Assembly: GCA_007120165.1 (NCBI GenBank)
Contig: SKOH01000030.1
Span: forward strand, 1 to 56,399
DNA: 56,399 nucleotides
Direction of reading: 5' to 3'
Origin: Clostridiales bacterium
GTDB taxonomy: Bacteria; Bacillota; Clostridia; Peptostreptococcales; T1SED10-28
The notes below the pieces were generated by a model. The model did not search any database and was not told where the DNA came from. It saw only the letters and a list, made by a program, of their open reading frames with translations. Positions 1 to 8,540 of the stretch are shown here, piece by piece (within the stretch, counting starts at the first letter, position 1; every line of letters starts with the position of its first letter). Position numbers and translations under genes: made by a program.

Positions 1-2532
1 CGGAAAAATGAACTGTTAACCCTGGATTATGATCCGAAGGAAACGTTTGGAGAGGACCTTGAGCTGGAACTGCAAAAAGAACATTTAAATATCGAGAGAA
101 TTATCGAGATTGTTAAAAGGAGTCAGCATGGGGACACGGAAGCCTTAATAAACCTTACAAAAATGAAAGAACAAGAGGACAATGAGCAGCAAAAACTGTA
201 CGAACAGCGGCAAAGTGCCGTGGATAACAATCAAAAGCTGACAGCCCTCGAGGAGCTGGAAAAGGATCTAAAGCTGCTGGAAGATCAAAAAGAAACCTTT
301 GAAAAAAAGGAAGAGGAATATAAAAACATACAACAGGCGGAGAAAATAGCGCCGAAACAAAAGTACTATCAGGACCGAAAAAAGGAAGTGGAGGAAAAAC
401 ACCAGGGGCTGGATCGGGAAAGAACGGCTTTCGAAACCCTGCTCAAAGAACTCCAGAGCCTGGATCAGGAAAAGGAAGAAGTTACCTCGGAGATCTTTAT
501 GGGGGAACTTGAAGCATTAAAAAAAGAGACTTCGAAACTGGAAGAATACCGTGAAGTGTTAAGGGATGTTAAAGATATCAGTAAAGAGTATGAAGAGGCA
601 GAAAAACTCCGTAAGCAGGCTGAGGATCAGCATCGAAAACTCCAAGAAGAGCTGGCAGCGGCTAAAGCTGCCCTGGCAGCCACCCAAAAGGTTATGGAGG
701 AAAACCGGGAAGCCGCAAATAGTCTTTATGAGAATGAAATAAAACGTTCGGAACTGAAGCAGTTGATTGCCCTCCTTAAAAAAGCCGGGAAAAGCCTGGA
801 AAATCTGGAAGCATTACAAGAGGAGGAAAAAATGCACGAAACCGCTTATCATCAGGCTGAAGAGGCATGGGAGAAGGCGGATCAGCACTGGAAAGAAAAA
901 AGACGGCGGTATCACCTGAATCAAGCGGCAAATCTTGCCAAGGAGCTAAAGGATGATGAGCCCTGCCCTGTATGCGGCAGTGCAGATCATCCATCCCCTG
1001 CAACGTTTACCGAAGCTGCCTGTACCATTGAAGAAGTGGATCAGGCGGAAGAATTAGTAACCCGGGCTGCAAAGGATAAAAGCAGTGCCCAGATGAACCT
1101 GGAAACCGCAAGAACCAGAAAATTAAATGCCAAAGAAACCGTGGATACTCATTATCGGGAGCTGGAGGAAATTCTGCCGGAGGATGTCAAGATAACGAAA
1201 AATCCGGCGGCAATCACGAAGCTGACAGCAGAGCAGGAAGCCAAAGCCTCCTCATTAAACCAGAAAATCATACAGCTGATAAAAGATAAAGAAACCTTTG
1301 AACAGGCAGAAAAGAAAAAAGCGGAACTGGATGAAGCATTTGAGAAACTGACGGAAAAGGAAGGCCAGGGTAAGGAAAAAGTTCAGTACCATGCAAACGC
1401 TGCGAAGCTGCTGGAGACCAAAAGGGATACCATGCTTAAAAACATACCGGTAGAACTGACCGATGAACAGGCACTGGAAAGCAGAAAACTGCAGGTTTCA
1501 TCGGAAATGAATCGTAAAGAAGCCAGAAAAGACCGCATTCTGGAAGAATATCAAAAAAAGCATGATGAAAGGACGAAAATTTCCGCCTCTATCGCCACCG
1601 CAGAGAAGGCCCTCAAGGGAATGGAAGAACGATTGGATCAGGAAAAAGCGTTTTATCATAAGGCTTTGGAAGAAGAGGGGATGACGGAAGAAGCGTTCTT
1701 ATACTTCCAACAGAAGATTCCTGAAAAAAACGGAATGGAAAAAGAACTGACGGATTATCACGATGCCCTTAAGAATAAGAAAGCTGCCATCGCTCAACAA
1801 CGGTCGGGCATTAAGGATTTTGAAAAGGCAGAGCTTGAAGATATGAATCTCAAAATTGAAGGATCTAAAGAACGGCTTTCAAAACTGCTGGAGGATATCG
1901 ATACGGTAAGACAGCGCAAGGGATCCAATCACAGGATCCTCGAAAATGTTCACGGCCTCAATAAGGATATGGAAAAAGAGGAAAAAGATTTCAAGACCCT
2001 CGGTCATATCGCCAATGTCATTAGCGGAAACAACGAAATGAAGCTGCCCTTTGAACGCTTTATTCTGCGAAGTTATTTAAGGGATGTGTTAACCGCCGCC
2101 AATCAGCGGTTTACCTCCATGACGAATGGACGATACACCCTAAAGCTTGCCGATGGCATAGAAGACCGCCGGGCAAGCAGCGGACTGGATCTGGAAGTGT
2201 TTGACCGCTACACCGGCCTTCCCCGATCAGTAAAAACCCTATCCGGGGGCGAAAGCTTTAAAGCCTCCCTTTCCATGGCCCTGGGCCTTGCGGAGGTGGT
2301 CCAGTCCCATGCCGGAGGAATTATGCTGGATACGGTCTTTATCGATGAAGGATTCGGCACCCTCGATCAGGAATCCCTCGATAACGCCATTAACTGTTTA
2401 ATTGATCTCCAGGACGCCGGCCGTCTGGTAGGGATTATCTCCCACGTGGAAGAACTGAAAGAGCGGATTCAGGCCCAATTGATTGTACAGGGGGATGAAA
2501 CCGGGAGTCGGACAGTCTTTCGCCTTCCATAA
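1..2532 (+). CDS. sbcC: SbcC-type exonuclease subunit (5' truncated by window edge)
   Basis: The frame is open from base 1 without a stop, so only the last 843 residues are present and the ATG at 163 is an internal methionine. The order is typical of SbcC/Rad50: a long Glu/Lys-rich coiled coil, a zinc hook CPVC at bases 964-975, a second coiled coil, then the C-terminal ATPase half with the ABC signature LSGGES (about 2239-2256) and Walker B VFIDEGFGTLD (about 2335-2367). The Walker A half lies upstream of the window. SbcC works with the SbcD nuclease on hairpins and blocked DNA ends in the cytoplasm. The sbcD gene would be expected upstream. Family assignment is secure. Confidence 0.95.
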   Translation, partial: RKNELLTLDYDPKETFGEDLELELQKEHLNIERIIEIVKRSQHGDTEALINLTKMKEQEDNEQQKLYEQRQSAVDNNQKLTALEELEKDLKLLEDQKETFEKKEEEYKNIQQAEKIAPKQKYYQDRKKEVEEKHQGLDRERTAFETLLKELQSLDQEKEEVTSEIFMGELEALKKETSKLEEYREVLRDVKDISKEYEEAEKLRKQAEDQHRKLQEELAAAKAALAATQKVMEENREAANSLYENEIKRSELKQLIALLKKAGKSLENLEALQEEEKMHETAYHQAEEAWEKADQHWKEKRRRYHLNQAANLAKELKDDEPCPVCGSADHPSPATFTEAACTIEEVDQAEELVTRAAKDKSSAQMNLETARTRKLNAKETVDTHYRELEEILPEDVKITKNPAAITKLTAEQEAKASSLNQKIIQLIKDKETFEQAEKKKAELDEAFEKLTEKEGQGKEKVQYHANAAKLLETKRDTMLKNIPVELTDEQALESRKLQVSSEMNRKEARKDRILEEYQKKHDERTKISASIATAEKALKGMEERLDQEKAFYHKALEEEGMTEEAFLYFQQKIPEKNGMEKELTDYHDALKNKKAAIAQQRSGIKDFEKAELEDMNLKIEGSKERLSKLLEDIDTVRQRKGSNHRILENVHGLNKDMEKEEKDFKTLGHIANVISGNNEMKLPFERFILRSYLRDVLTAANQRFTSMTNGRYTLKLADGIEDRRASSGLDLEVFDRYTGLPRSVKTLSGGESFKASLSMALGLAEVVQSHAGGIMLDTVFIDEGFGTLDQESLDNAINCLIDLQDAGRLVGIISHVEELKERIQAQLIVQGDETGSRTVFRLP

Positions 2533-2557
2533 AAACGGACTAGCAAAGGAGCGTTTT

Positions 2558-2605
2558 CACCGCAGGATGTTGGGTATAATATATACCACCGTTCTGCGGT
2601 GTTTT
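2558..2605 (+). terminator. Probable terminator after sbcC
   Basis: The 8-bp arms CACCGCAG (2558-2565) and CTGCGGTG (2594-2601) are followed by TTTTATT. The loop holds a second palindrome, GGTATA-ATA-TATACC, that also reads as a -10 box (TATAAT, 2575-2580). The segment could therefore end sbcC, start namA, or do both. Confidence 0.55.
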
Positions 2606-2633
2606 ATTATGAAAAAACAGGAGGAAAAACCCT

Positions 2634-3656
2634 ATGGCAAAATTATTTACCGAAGGAAAACTGAAAGACCTTACACTGAAAAACCGCATTGTTATGGCCC
2701 CAATGTGCATGTACAGCTCCGATGATGACGGTTTTGTAAAAGACTTTCATAGCGTACATTACGGGGCAAGAGCCCTGGGCGGTACCGGATTGGTTATTCT
2801 GGAAGCCACCGCTGTGGAAAAGCGGGGAAGGATTTCCGGAGAAGACCTTGGCATCTGGTCCGATGCGCATATTGAGCCCTTAGCGGATTTGGTGGACCTG
2901 ATTCATCAATCCGGTGCAAAAGCCGGTATTCAGTTGGGACATGCGGGAAGAAAATGCGCCGTGACATCGGAAACAATTATCAGCTCCTCTAATGAAGCCT
3001 TCAGTGAGGATTATCAAAAACCGGAAAAAATGAACCAAGAGACGATCCAGCAAGTCATCAAAGCCTTTGGAGAGGGTGCCCGGCGTTCTGAAGAAGCAGG
3101 ATTTGATACCATTGAAATCCACGGTGCCCATGGATACTTAATCAATCAGTTTTTATCCCCTCTATCCAATCTGCGGGAAGATGAGTACGGGGGAAGGCTT
3201 GAGAATCGAGCCTTTTTTTTAAAAGAGGTTATGGAGGAAATCCACCGGCACTGGCCCTCAAATAAACCGGTAATCCTACGGGTTTCCGCAGAGGATTATA
3301 AAGAAGAGGGCAATCATCCCGAGGATCTGGCGAAAATGATTAATCAGGTAAAGGACCTGGGTCTGGATTTAATTAACGTCAGCTCCGGGGGAGCGGTACC
3401 GGCAAAGATCACGCCTTATCCCGGATACCAGCTGCAGTTTGCTGAAAAGATCAAAGAAATCACAAAACTCCCGGTAATGGCCGGAGGGCTGATTACCCGG
3501 GGAGAGATGGCGGAAGAAGCCCTTCAAAATCATCGGGCGGACTATATCTTCCTTGGCAGAGAACTGCTCCGTAACCCCCACTGGCCCCATGAAGCGGCAA
3601 AAGTGCTGGGAGTCGACATCGAGGCCGCAAAACAATACGATCGGGCATATCGCTAA
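2634..3656 (+). CDS. namA: NADPH dehydrogenase, old yellow enzyme family (YqjM/NamA type)
   Basis: This 340-residue FMN protein matches the YqjM/NamA length. It carries the class hallmarks: MAPMCMYS near the N-terminus with Cys25 and Tyr27 (the redox-tuning Cys and active-site Tyr of YqjM), EIHGAHGYL with the substrate-binding His pair (around residue 165), FLSPLSN, and FLGRELLRNP near the end. Such enzymes reduce activated C=C bonds of enals, enones, nitro-compounds or quinones with NADPH in the cytoplasm. The start is the ATG placed after AGGAGG. It follows sbcC by about 100 bases with a probable terminator between, so it is likely its own unit. The physiological substrate is unknown. Confidence 0.9.
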   Translation: MAKLFTEGKLKDLTLKNRIVMAPMCMYSSDDDGFVKDFHSVHYGARALGGTGLVILEATAVEKRGRISGEDLGIWSDAHIEPLADLVDLIHQSGAKAGIQLGHAGRKCAVTSETIISSSNEAFSEDYQKPEKMNQETIQQVIKAFGEGARRSEEAGFDTIEIHGAHGYLINQFLSPLSNLREDEYGGRLENRAFFLKEVMEEIHRHWPSNKPVILRVSAEDYKEEGNHPEDLAKMINQVKDLGLDLINVSSGGAVPAKITPYPGYQLQFAEKIKEITKLPVMAGGLITRGEMAEEALQNHRADYIFLGRELLRNPHWPHEAAKVLGVDIEAAKQYDRAYR

Positions 3657-3670
3657 GCAATAGATATCCT

Positions 3671-3709
3671 CTGTTTGGTAAAACATTATTAATTTGTTTT
3701 GTTAAACAG
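3671..3709 (+). terminator. Hairpin downstream of the namA-like gene
   Basis: CTGTTT-ggt-AAAAC pairs with GTTTT-gtt-AAACAG across a short loop (14-nt arms with a three-base internal mismatch). No long T-run follows, so this may be a weak terminator or a protein-binding palindrome in front of the acetyltransferase gene. Confidence 0.35.
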
Positions 3710-3783
3710 GGGATTTCTTATGGTAAAATTAAAGTGGATTCAAAACACAGTTATTTATTAAAATACCGATAAGGAGGATTTTG

Positions 3784-4362
3784 ATGAACTTAATCGTGAA
3801 AGCACTTCAACCGAAGCAGGGTAACGAGTTTGCAGATTTTTTCAGTAATTTGAATTTCGAACATGAACCTCACTGGTCCAGCTGTTACTGTCGTTTCTAT
3901 CATACGGACTGTACCTCGGAACAGTGGCAAAATCGAAGTGCAGCGGAAAACCGGCGGGAAGCCCTGGAAAAAATTGATCGCGGGGAAATGAAAGGGTACC
4001 TGGCCTACGATGGAGACAAAATAATCGGATGGCTTAATGCTAATGATGCCCGGTCTTATATACGGTTAAAGGAAAAGATGGAACCGGTAATTCAGGATAA
4101 GAAAGCGGGATGCAGCATATGCTATGTAATAGATCCCGATTACCGGAGAAAGGGGGTTGCCACCGCGTTACTGGAGTATGCGGTAAAGGATTTTAAGCGG
4201 CAGGGATATGACGGTATGCTGGCGATTCCGTTAGAAAAACCCATGGATCAAAACAATAACCCTGCAACATTGTACCGCGGGGCAGTAAGCATGTATCAAA
4301 AACAGGGCTATAAGGAACTTTTCAGAGACGGACCGGTTCGGGTGCTTTGGTTGGATCTGTAA
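3784..4362 (+). CDS. GNAT-family N-acetyltransferase
   Basis: This is a 192-residue protein. The central acetyl-CoA pyrophosphate loop reads DPDYRRKGVATALLEYA (about residues 118-134), the motif A signature (Q/R-x-x-G-x-A/G) of GNAT enzymes. The N-terminal segment is Cys/His-rich (SSCYCRFYHTDC) and the C-terminus has the YQKQGYKEL strand seen in many family members. The frame extends to a TTG at 3781, but AAGGAGG (3770-3777) is better placed for the ATG at 3784. It transfers an acetyl group to an amine. The acceptor cannot be read from the sequence. It appears monocistronic. Confidence 0.85.
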   Translation: MNLIVKALQPKQGNEFADFFSNLNFEHEPHWSSCYCRFYHTDCTSEQWQNRSAAENRREALEKIDRGEMKGYLAYDGDKIIGWLNANDARSYIRLKEKMEPVIQDKKAGCSICYVIDPDYRRKGVATALLEYAVKDFKRQGYDGMLAIPLEKPMDQNNNPATLYRGAVSMYQKQGYKELFRDGPVRVLWLDL

Positions 4363-4445
4363 GGCTGTTTTATCAATAAATATTCAGGGTATAAACAATC
4401 TGTAGGGATCCTCTTCTGAGTAGTAAAGCCTAAGGAGGTCTTGGA

Positions 4446-5312
4446 ATGAAAAAAATTATTCCGGTTATCTGGTTTGAAAAGGATGGAGAAAAAGCGGCAG
4501 AGTATTATGCATCGATCTTTCCCGACAGCAAAATTAAAGACAGGGTATACGGTCCGGAGGGGAACCTGATCACTATGGATTTTGTCCTCGGAGGCATGGA
4601 TTTTTGCGTGCTGAACGGCGGCGTCGAAATTGAAAAGAACCCTTCCATTTCCTTTACGGTAAATTTATCGTCCAAGGAGGAAATTGACCGTATCTGGAAG
4701 GAATTATCCCCGGAGGGAAAAATCCTGATGCCGCTGGAATCCTACGAATTCAGTGAATACTATGGATGGGTGCAGGACGAATACGGCGTCAGCTGGCAGC
4801 TGATGTATGGGGAGAAAAAGGAGCCGATGATTGTGCCGGCGCTGCTCTTTACCAAGGAGCGGTATAAACAGGCTGAAAATGCTATTCGTAAATACACCGA
4901 AGTTTTCGAAGAGAGTCGGATCCAGAACCTGTATTATTACGGCGAAGAGCAGTTAATTGAGGATGAAGACGCTTTGATGTATGGCGGATTTCAATTGGAA
5001 AACCAGCAGTTCAGCGCCTTGGACAGCGGGCTGGACCATCCCTTTACCTTCAATGAAGGGATTTCCCTGATGGTACTGGCAGATACCCAGGAGGAAATAG
5101 ACGATATATGGTATCAGCTTTCCGCGGTACCGGAAGCGGAGCAGTGCGGCTGGCTAAAGGATGAATTTGGGGTATTTTGGCAGATTGTCCCGAAAATTCT
5201 CGACGAGTATCTTCGAGATGAAGACACGGACCGCGCAAAGCGGGTGATGAATACGATGCTGAAGATGAAAAAGCTGGAAATAAAGCCTTTGGAAGAGGCG
5301 TATAATAAGTAA
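4446..5312 (+). CDS. Tandem PhnB/VOC-fold protein
   Basis: These 288 residues hold two copies of the PhnB-type (3-demethylubiquinone-9 3-methyltransferase-like, VOC superfamily) domain. Copy 1 (about 1-125) starts KIIPVIWFEKDGEKAAEYYASIF and ends GVSWQLMYG. Copy 2 (about 130-260) has PALLFTKERYKQAENAIRKY and ends GVFWQIVPK. Single-domain relatives are about 130-150 residues, so this is a fused pair. The biochemical role is not established for most of this family. Despite the database name, a ubiquinone methyltransferase role is very unlikely in an anaerobe. AAGGAGG precedes the ATG. Confidence 0.85.
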   Translation: MKKIIPVIWFEKDGEKAAEYYASIFPDSKIKDRVYGPEGNLITMDFVLGGMDFCVLNGGVEIEKNPSISFTVNLSSKEEIDRIWKELSPEGKILMPLESYEFSEYYGWVQDEYGVSWQLMYGEKKEPMIVPALLFTKERYKQAENAIRKYTEVFEESRIQNLYYYGEEQLIEDEDALMYGGFQLENQQFSALDSGLDHPFTFNEGISLMVLADTQEEIDDIWYQLSAVPEAEQCGWLKDEFGVFWQIVPKILDEYLRDEDTDRAKRVMNTMLKMKKLEIKPLEEAYNK

Positions 5313-5338
5313 AGGATTCTATAGGAAAGTCTCAATAG

Positions 5339-5377
5339 AAAGGACCAGATTCATAGGAGAATAAGGTCCTTTTTTTA
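5339..5377 (+). terminator. Rho-independent terminator
   Basis: AAAGGACC (5339-5346) and GGTCCTTT (5365-5372) form an 8-bp stem followed by a continuous T-run to 5377, just downstream of the PhnB-like gene. Confidence 0.85.
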
Positions 5378-5388
5378 AGTGTTCTTAT

Positions 5389-5428
5389 CCGTCTTAAGAC
5401 GTAGACTAAAACCTTCCTGGGACGGTTA
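5389..5428 (-). repeat. Short member of a dispersed CCGTC...GACGG element
   Basis: On the minus strand it reads TAACCGTCCC ... GTCTTAAGACGG, with the same ends as the longer elements at 21253-21320 and 48607-48674 but about 20 bases shorter inside. The ends form CCGTC/GACGG inverted repeats, and CGTCTTAAGACG is itself a 12-bp palindrome. It sits between a terminator and the lipoprotein gene. A promoter role cannot be excluded. Confidence 0.45.
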
Positions 5429-5490
5429 ATGCAAAGCCTTTTATGGGATAAAATTATATCATAGTATAAATAAAGGAAGGGGGAGGGATC

Positions 5491-5898
5491 ATGAGAGCAA
5501 ACGTTAAAAGGAACGGCAAAGGGCTGATGGGATTGGGGATTCTTATTATGGTGCTGTTGGCAGCGGGTTGCAGTAACGCCAATCTTAAAGTAGGCTATAT
5601 TTCCTCGGGGATCGGCAATACTTTTACCGCTTCCTATTATTATTTCGACGGCATGGAAAGCCGGAAAATTGATGGGGAACCGGGGGAAATTATCACCGTT
5701 GCCTATGATTCTGAAGTGAAAAGGGGGAATCTTCAGATGAAAATTCAAAGTCCCACTGGGGAAGTTTACCATCTATCTACAGATGCTGAATCCGAAAAGT
5801 TAATGGAAATTCCTGTAGACAAGACCGGTACTTACCGCTTGATTATCACAGGGGAGCGTACCCGGGGATCCTTCAGTGTGGCTTGGTCGTCGATATAG
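5491..5898 (+). CDS. Small putative lipoprotein of unknown function
   Basis: This 135-residue protein has a signal peptide: a basic N-terminus (MRANVKRNGKG), a hydrophobic core (LMGLGILIMVLLA) and lipobox LLAAGCSN, with the lipid-modified Cys at about residue 27. The mature part is about 105 residues of predicted beta-strand with VAYDSEVKRGNLQMKIQSPTGEVYHLST and YRLIITGERTRGSFSVAW, resembling a small beta-sandwich that senses or binds at the outer face of the membrane. I do not recognise a named family. GGAGGG precedes the ATG. It stands alone between a repeat element and a convergent gene. Confidence 0.75.
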   Translation: MRANVKRNGKGLMGLGILIMVLLAAGCSNANLKVGYISSGIGNTFTASYYYFDGMESRKIDGEPGEIITVAYDSEVKRGNLQMKIQSPTGEVYHLSTDAESEKLMEIPVDKTGTYRLIITGERTRGSFSVAWSSI

Positions 5899-5936
5899 CC
5901 CACTAATGGGTCTAAGCTGGATTTTGATCTTTGTCT

Positions 5937-6497
5937 TCAATGATCACTTTTTCCGCTAAGGACAATAACCCCGCGGTAGACGATCAGCGCCATAAGGCCG
6001 AGAAAACCGGCACCGATAATCAACCATTTGGAGGTTGTAAACAACGGTACCAGGGAAGGAATAACCGGCATCCTTTCCGGATATAAAAACATTACCAAAG
6101 AGGCTCCGGTATTTTCCAAATAGTCCAAAATAACACCGATAATCGGTAACAGCACCACATACCGGGGGATTTGATGTTTTAAGGCTCTACCGAAATACGC
6201 AATGGAGGCCCATAGAAAAAATCCATAGGCTAGGGGCCAGATAACGTCAAAGGTAAACCGGGACCGTATATAATAAGCTCTTCCCTCCGCACCGAAGCCC
6301 TCGGCCATACGGTACAGATCTTCCCCGATATATATAAGGGAACTGTCCGGTGCAGGGGTATCGCCATAATATTTTTCTGAGCGCTCCGCCTCGTTGGGTA
6401 AAACAAAAAGAATAAACAGCATAAAAATAATAAAAGCCGTTAATACGATAACCCCATTTATCCGAAGGTAGGATTTTTCAACAATGGTTTTGAGCAT
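5937..6497 (-). CDS. Four-helix membrane protein of unknown function
   Basis: This is 186 residues with hydrophobic stretches near the N-terminus (IVLTAFIIFMLFILFVL), the middle (VIWPLAYGFFLWASIAYF, YVVLLPIIGVILDYLENT) and the C-terminus (WLIIGAGFLGLMALIVYRGVIVL), so probably four transmembrane segments. The loop after helix 1 (EAERSEKYYGDTPAPDSS) would be extracytoplasmic. The frame opens at a GTG (6506), but AGAGGTG is better spaced for the ATG at 6497. I do not recognise a family with certainty. It is convergent with the lipoprotein gene. Confidence 0.7.
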   Translation of the reverse strand: MLKTIVEKSYLRINGVIVLTAFIIFMLFILFVLPNEAERSEKYYGDTPAPDSSLIYIGEDLYRMAEGFGAEGRAYYIRSRFTFDVIWPLAYGFFLWASIAYFGRALKHQIPRYVVLLPIIGVILDYLENTGASLVMFLYPERMPVIPSLVPLFTTSKWLIIGAGFLGLMALIVYRGVIVLSGKSDH

Positions 6498-6704
6498 CCC
6501 GAACACCTCTTTTCAGGGATTATTTACCCATAAAGAAACAGGACTAACCCTTTTTAAAATGTAAAAAATCAACAGCCTATAGGTTTGAGACGGGGCAGAC
6601 GTTCATTCAATAGGAATCAGAGTTAATCCCTTATTGACTTTCCTAAGCGTTATAAGATATCCTAGAGAAAACTTAGGGAAAACGGATTGGAGGAGGAAGT
6701 AATA

Positions 6705-7544
6705 ATGGACATCGCTTTTTGGGGTATTCGGGGCTCTCATCCTGCCATCGCCGAATACAGTGCTTACGGAAATCATACTTCCTGCGTGGAAGTTACTGCG
6801 GGTAATCTGCGTCTGATTTTCGATGCGGGAACCGGGATACATTCCCTTGGAAAAACCCTTATAAAAGATTGTGAAAATAAGGAACTGCATTTGTTTTTCA
6901 CCCACTATCATTTGGATCATGTGTTGGGACTTTTGAATTTTCAGCCGGTGTATCAGCCTAATTGGAACATTTATTTTTACGGGCCGAAATCTGAAAATCG
7001 CTCCTGTGAAACAGTGTTGAAAGAAATTTTTGATAAACCTTACCATCCCATAGCCTTAAAGGATCTTTCCAGTACCCGGATATTTACAACCCTGGGATCA
7101 AGAGACCGATTCAATTTATCCGCCGGAGAAAAAGAAGAGGACCGGGTTTTTATTGAATCCTTAGCCCTTAATCATCCGGGAGGCGCTTTGGGTTACCGGG
7201 TTACCTATAAGCAAAAGTCTTTTGCTTATATTACCGATGTGGTGCTTGGTGAATCCGCCGATAAAGAAGAAATTATCCGGTTTATTGAAGGGGCGGATCT
7301 TTTAGTAACGGATACTACTTATTCCAATGAAGATTATCAGAAAATGCCGATGAAACGATCCTGGGGCCATTCATCCTGGGAGGAGGCGGTGGAGCTGGCG
7401 ACGTCTTCGAAGGTAAAGAGGCTGATGCTTTTTCATTTGGATCCGAATAAGGATGACCGGGAGCTGGACCGTATTTTTAAGGCAGGGAAAAAGGCCTTTG
7501 ATGAGTTGGCCATTCCTCGGGAGGGAGAGTCTTTTACATTGTAA
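6705..7544 (+). CDS. Metallo-beta-lactamase-fold hydrolase
   Basis: This is 279 residues. The N-terminus MDIAFWGIRGSHP...YGNHTSCVEV is the first strand pair typical of an MBL subfamily related to phosphodiesterases. The metal motif is HYHLDHVLG (HxHxDH, about residues 66-74). It is followed by LNHPGGALGY, a ligand Asp in TDV, and LFHLDP near the end. It probably hydrolyses a phosphoester or another ester with two bound metal ions in the cytoplasm. The open frame begins at a TTG (6687), but GGAGGAGG (6688-6695) serves the ATG at 6705. A possible promoter, TTGACT (6634-6639) with TATCCT (6658-6663), lies upstream. Confidence 0.85.
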   Translation: MDIAFWGIRGSHPAIAEYSAYGNHTSCVEVTAGNLRLIFDAGTGIHSLGKTLIKDCENKELHLFFTHYHLDHVLGLLNFQPVYQPNWNIYFYGPKSENRSCETVLKEIFDKPYHPIALKDLSSTRIFTTLGSRDRFNLSAGEKEEDRVFIESLALNHPGGALGYRVTYKQKSFAYITDVVLGESADKEEIIRFIEGADLLVTDTTYSNEDYQKMPMKRSWGHSSWEEAVELATSSKVKRLMLFHLDPNKDDRELDRIFKAGKKAFDELAIPREGESFTL

Positions 7545-7718
7545 TTTAAATAAAATACTAACCTGGAGGAACAAAAGAGCAATACGGATTAATTTTTATA
7601 AAAAATTATACCGATACAATTTAAAAATATTCAAAAAGCATATTGCAAATTCATCCCGTTAATTCTATGATGGAAGTAGATATAAGAGTATCAACCACAT
7701 AGAGAAAGAAGGGATAAA

Positions 7719-8240
7719 ATGAAAAATCAAACGCAAGATCTGGTGCTTACCGGTCTATTAATGGCGCTGGTAACCGTAGGTACGATGATGGTCTCCATCC
7801 CGGTACCGGCAACCCATGGATATGTCCATGGAGGGGATATGATGATCTTTCTGGCCGCAGTGCTTTTCGGGAAGAAAAAAGGAGCCCTGGCCGGCGGCGT
7901 TGGATCCGGGATTGCGGACCTGCTGTTAGGCTACAGTCAGTGGATTATTCCCACCTTAATTGTAAAGGGTATTATGGGTTATATCATCGGAAGTTTAGCC
8001 AATGGGGAAACAAAACCCGTTGTAACGGCGAGGAATATCCTGGCAATGTCCGTAGGGGTATTATGGATGGTCTTTGGTTATTATATTGCCGGAGGATTTA
8101 TGCTTGGAAGCTTTACCGGAGCTCTGGCAGGAATCCCAGGGGATCTTTTACAGGGCTCTACTGGCATGCTGCTGTTTATTCCCATTGGCATCGCGTTGAA
8201 AAGAACGGTATTTAAAGGCGGACTCCATTTGAATCACTAA
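7719..8240 (+). CDS. ECF transporter S component (vitamin-type substrate-binding membrane subunit)
   Basis: This is 173 residues with about six hydrophobic segments. The N-terminus LVLTGLLMALVTVGTMMVSIPVP with HGGDMMIFLAAVLFG and the Gly-rich GGVGSGIADLLLGY followed by PTLIVKGIMGYIIG are characteristic of S components of energy-coupling-factor importers (ECF-type riboflavin/HMP-like S fold). It would bind a vitamin or precursor and share an EcfA/A'/T module encoded elsewhere. No module genes are in the window. I looked for TPP, FMN, cobalamin and preQ1 riboswitch motifs in the 174-base leader and saw none, so the substrate is open. GAAGGGA precedes the ATG. Confidence 0.8.
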   Translation: MKNQTQDLVLTGLLMALVTVGTMMVSIPVPATHGYVHGGDMMIFLAAVLFGKKKGALAGGVGSGIADLLLGYSQWIIPTLIVKGIMGYIIGSLANGETKPVVTARNILAMSVGVLWMVFGYYIAGGFMLGSFTGALAGIPGDLLQGSTGMLLFIPIGIALKRTVFKGGLHLNH

Positions 8241-8286
8241 AAATGGATTTACCATTAATATCTAATATCGCCATAAAATATAAGGA

Positions 8287-8356
8287 CGGCCCCTTCTATT
8301 GGATACCTTAATCCAAGCGGAAAGGGGCCGTTTTTTAGATGAAGGGGCCGTTTTTT
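8287..8356 (+). terminator. Terminator with a duplicated 3' arm
   Basis: CGGCCCCTT (8287-8295) pairs perfectly with AAGGGGCCG (8322-8330), followed by T6. The 20-base unit 8322-8341 is then repeated exactly at 8342-8361, giving a second AAGGGGCCG-T6 that could pair with the same 5' arm. It ends the S-component transcript. Confidence 0.85.
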
Positions 8357-8361
8357 AGATG
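8322..8361 (+). repeat. Exact 20-base tandem duplication
   Basis: There are two adjacent identical copies (8322-8341 and 8342-8361), each containing AAGGGGCCG, six T and AGATG. It looks like a slippage or unequal-exchange duplication of a terminator arm. Confidence 0.9.
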
Positions 8362-8430
8362 ATTCTTCTCAAATCCTCTCCGGACTGTTTCTTCAGGAGA
8401 AATTTTCGGTCAAAAAATTTAAAAATCATA

Positions 8431-8458
8431 TTGACATAAAACATCGATATGCTATAAT
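8431..8458 (+). promoter_or_regulatory. Sigma-A-type promoter of hsp20
   Basis: TTGACA (8431-8436), a 16-base spacer and TATAAT (8453-8458). Both hexamers are consensus. The start site would fall near 8465, just before the CIRCE element. Confidence 0.9.
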
Positions 8459-8468
8459 ATAATCAAAA

Positions 8469-8495
8469 TTAGCACTCAACACATGAGAGTGCTAA
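8469..8495 (+). promoter_or_regulatory. CIRCE operator (HrcA binding site)
   Basis: TTAGCACTC, nine bases, GAGTGCTAA: an exact match to the CIRCE consensus, overlapping the predicted transcription start and 5' leader of hsp20. HrcA represses class I heat-shock genes through this site. The hrcA gene itself is not in the window. Confidence 0.97.
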
Positions 8496-8540
8496 CAATT
8501 AAATCAACATTCAAAAATACAAGTAAAGGAGTGGTTGATC

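Noticed and set aside
7545-7718. Riboswitch in front of the ECF S component
   Set aside because: I looked for TPP, FMN, preQ1, cobalamin and purine core motifs and found none in this A/T-rich leader.
8408-8414. CtsR half-site GGTCAAA upstream of hsp20
   Set aside because: No second half-site at the required spacing. The CIRCE element explains regulation.
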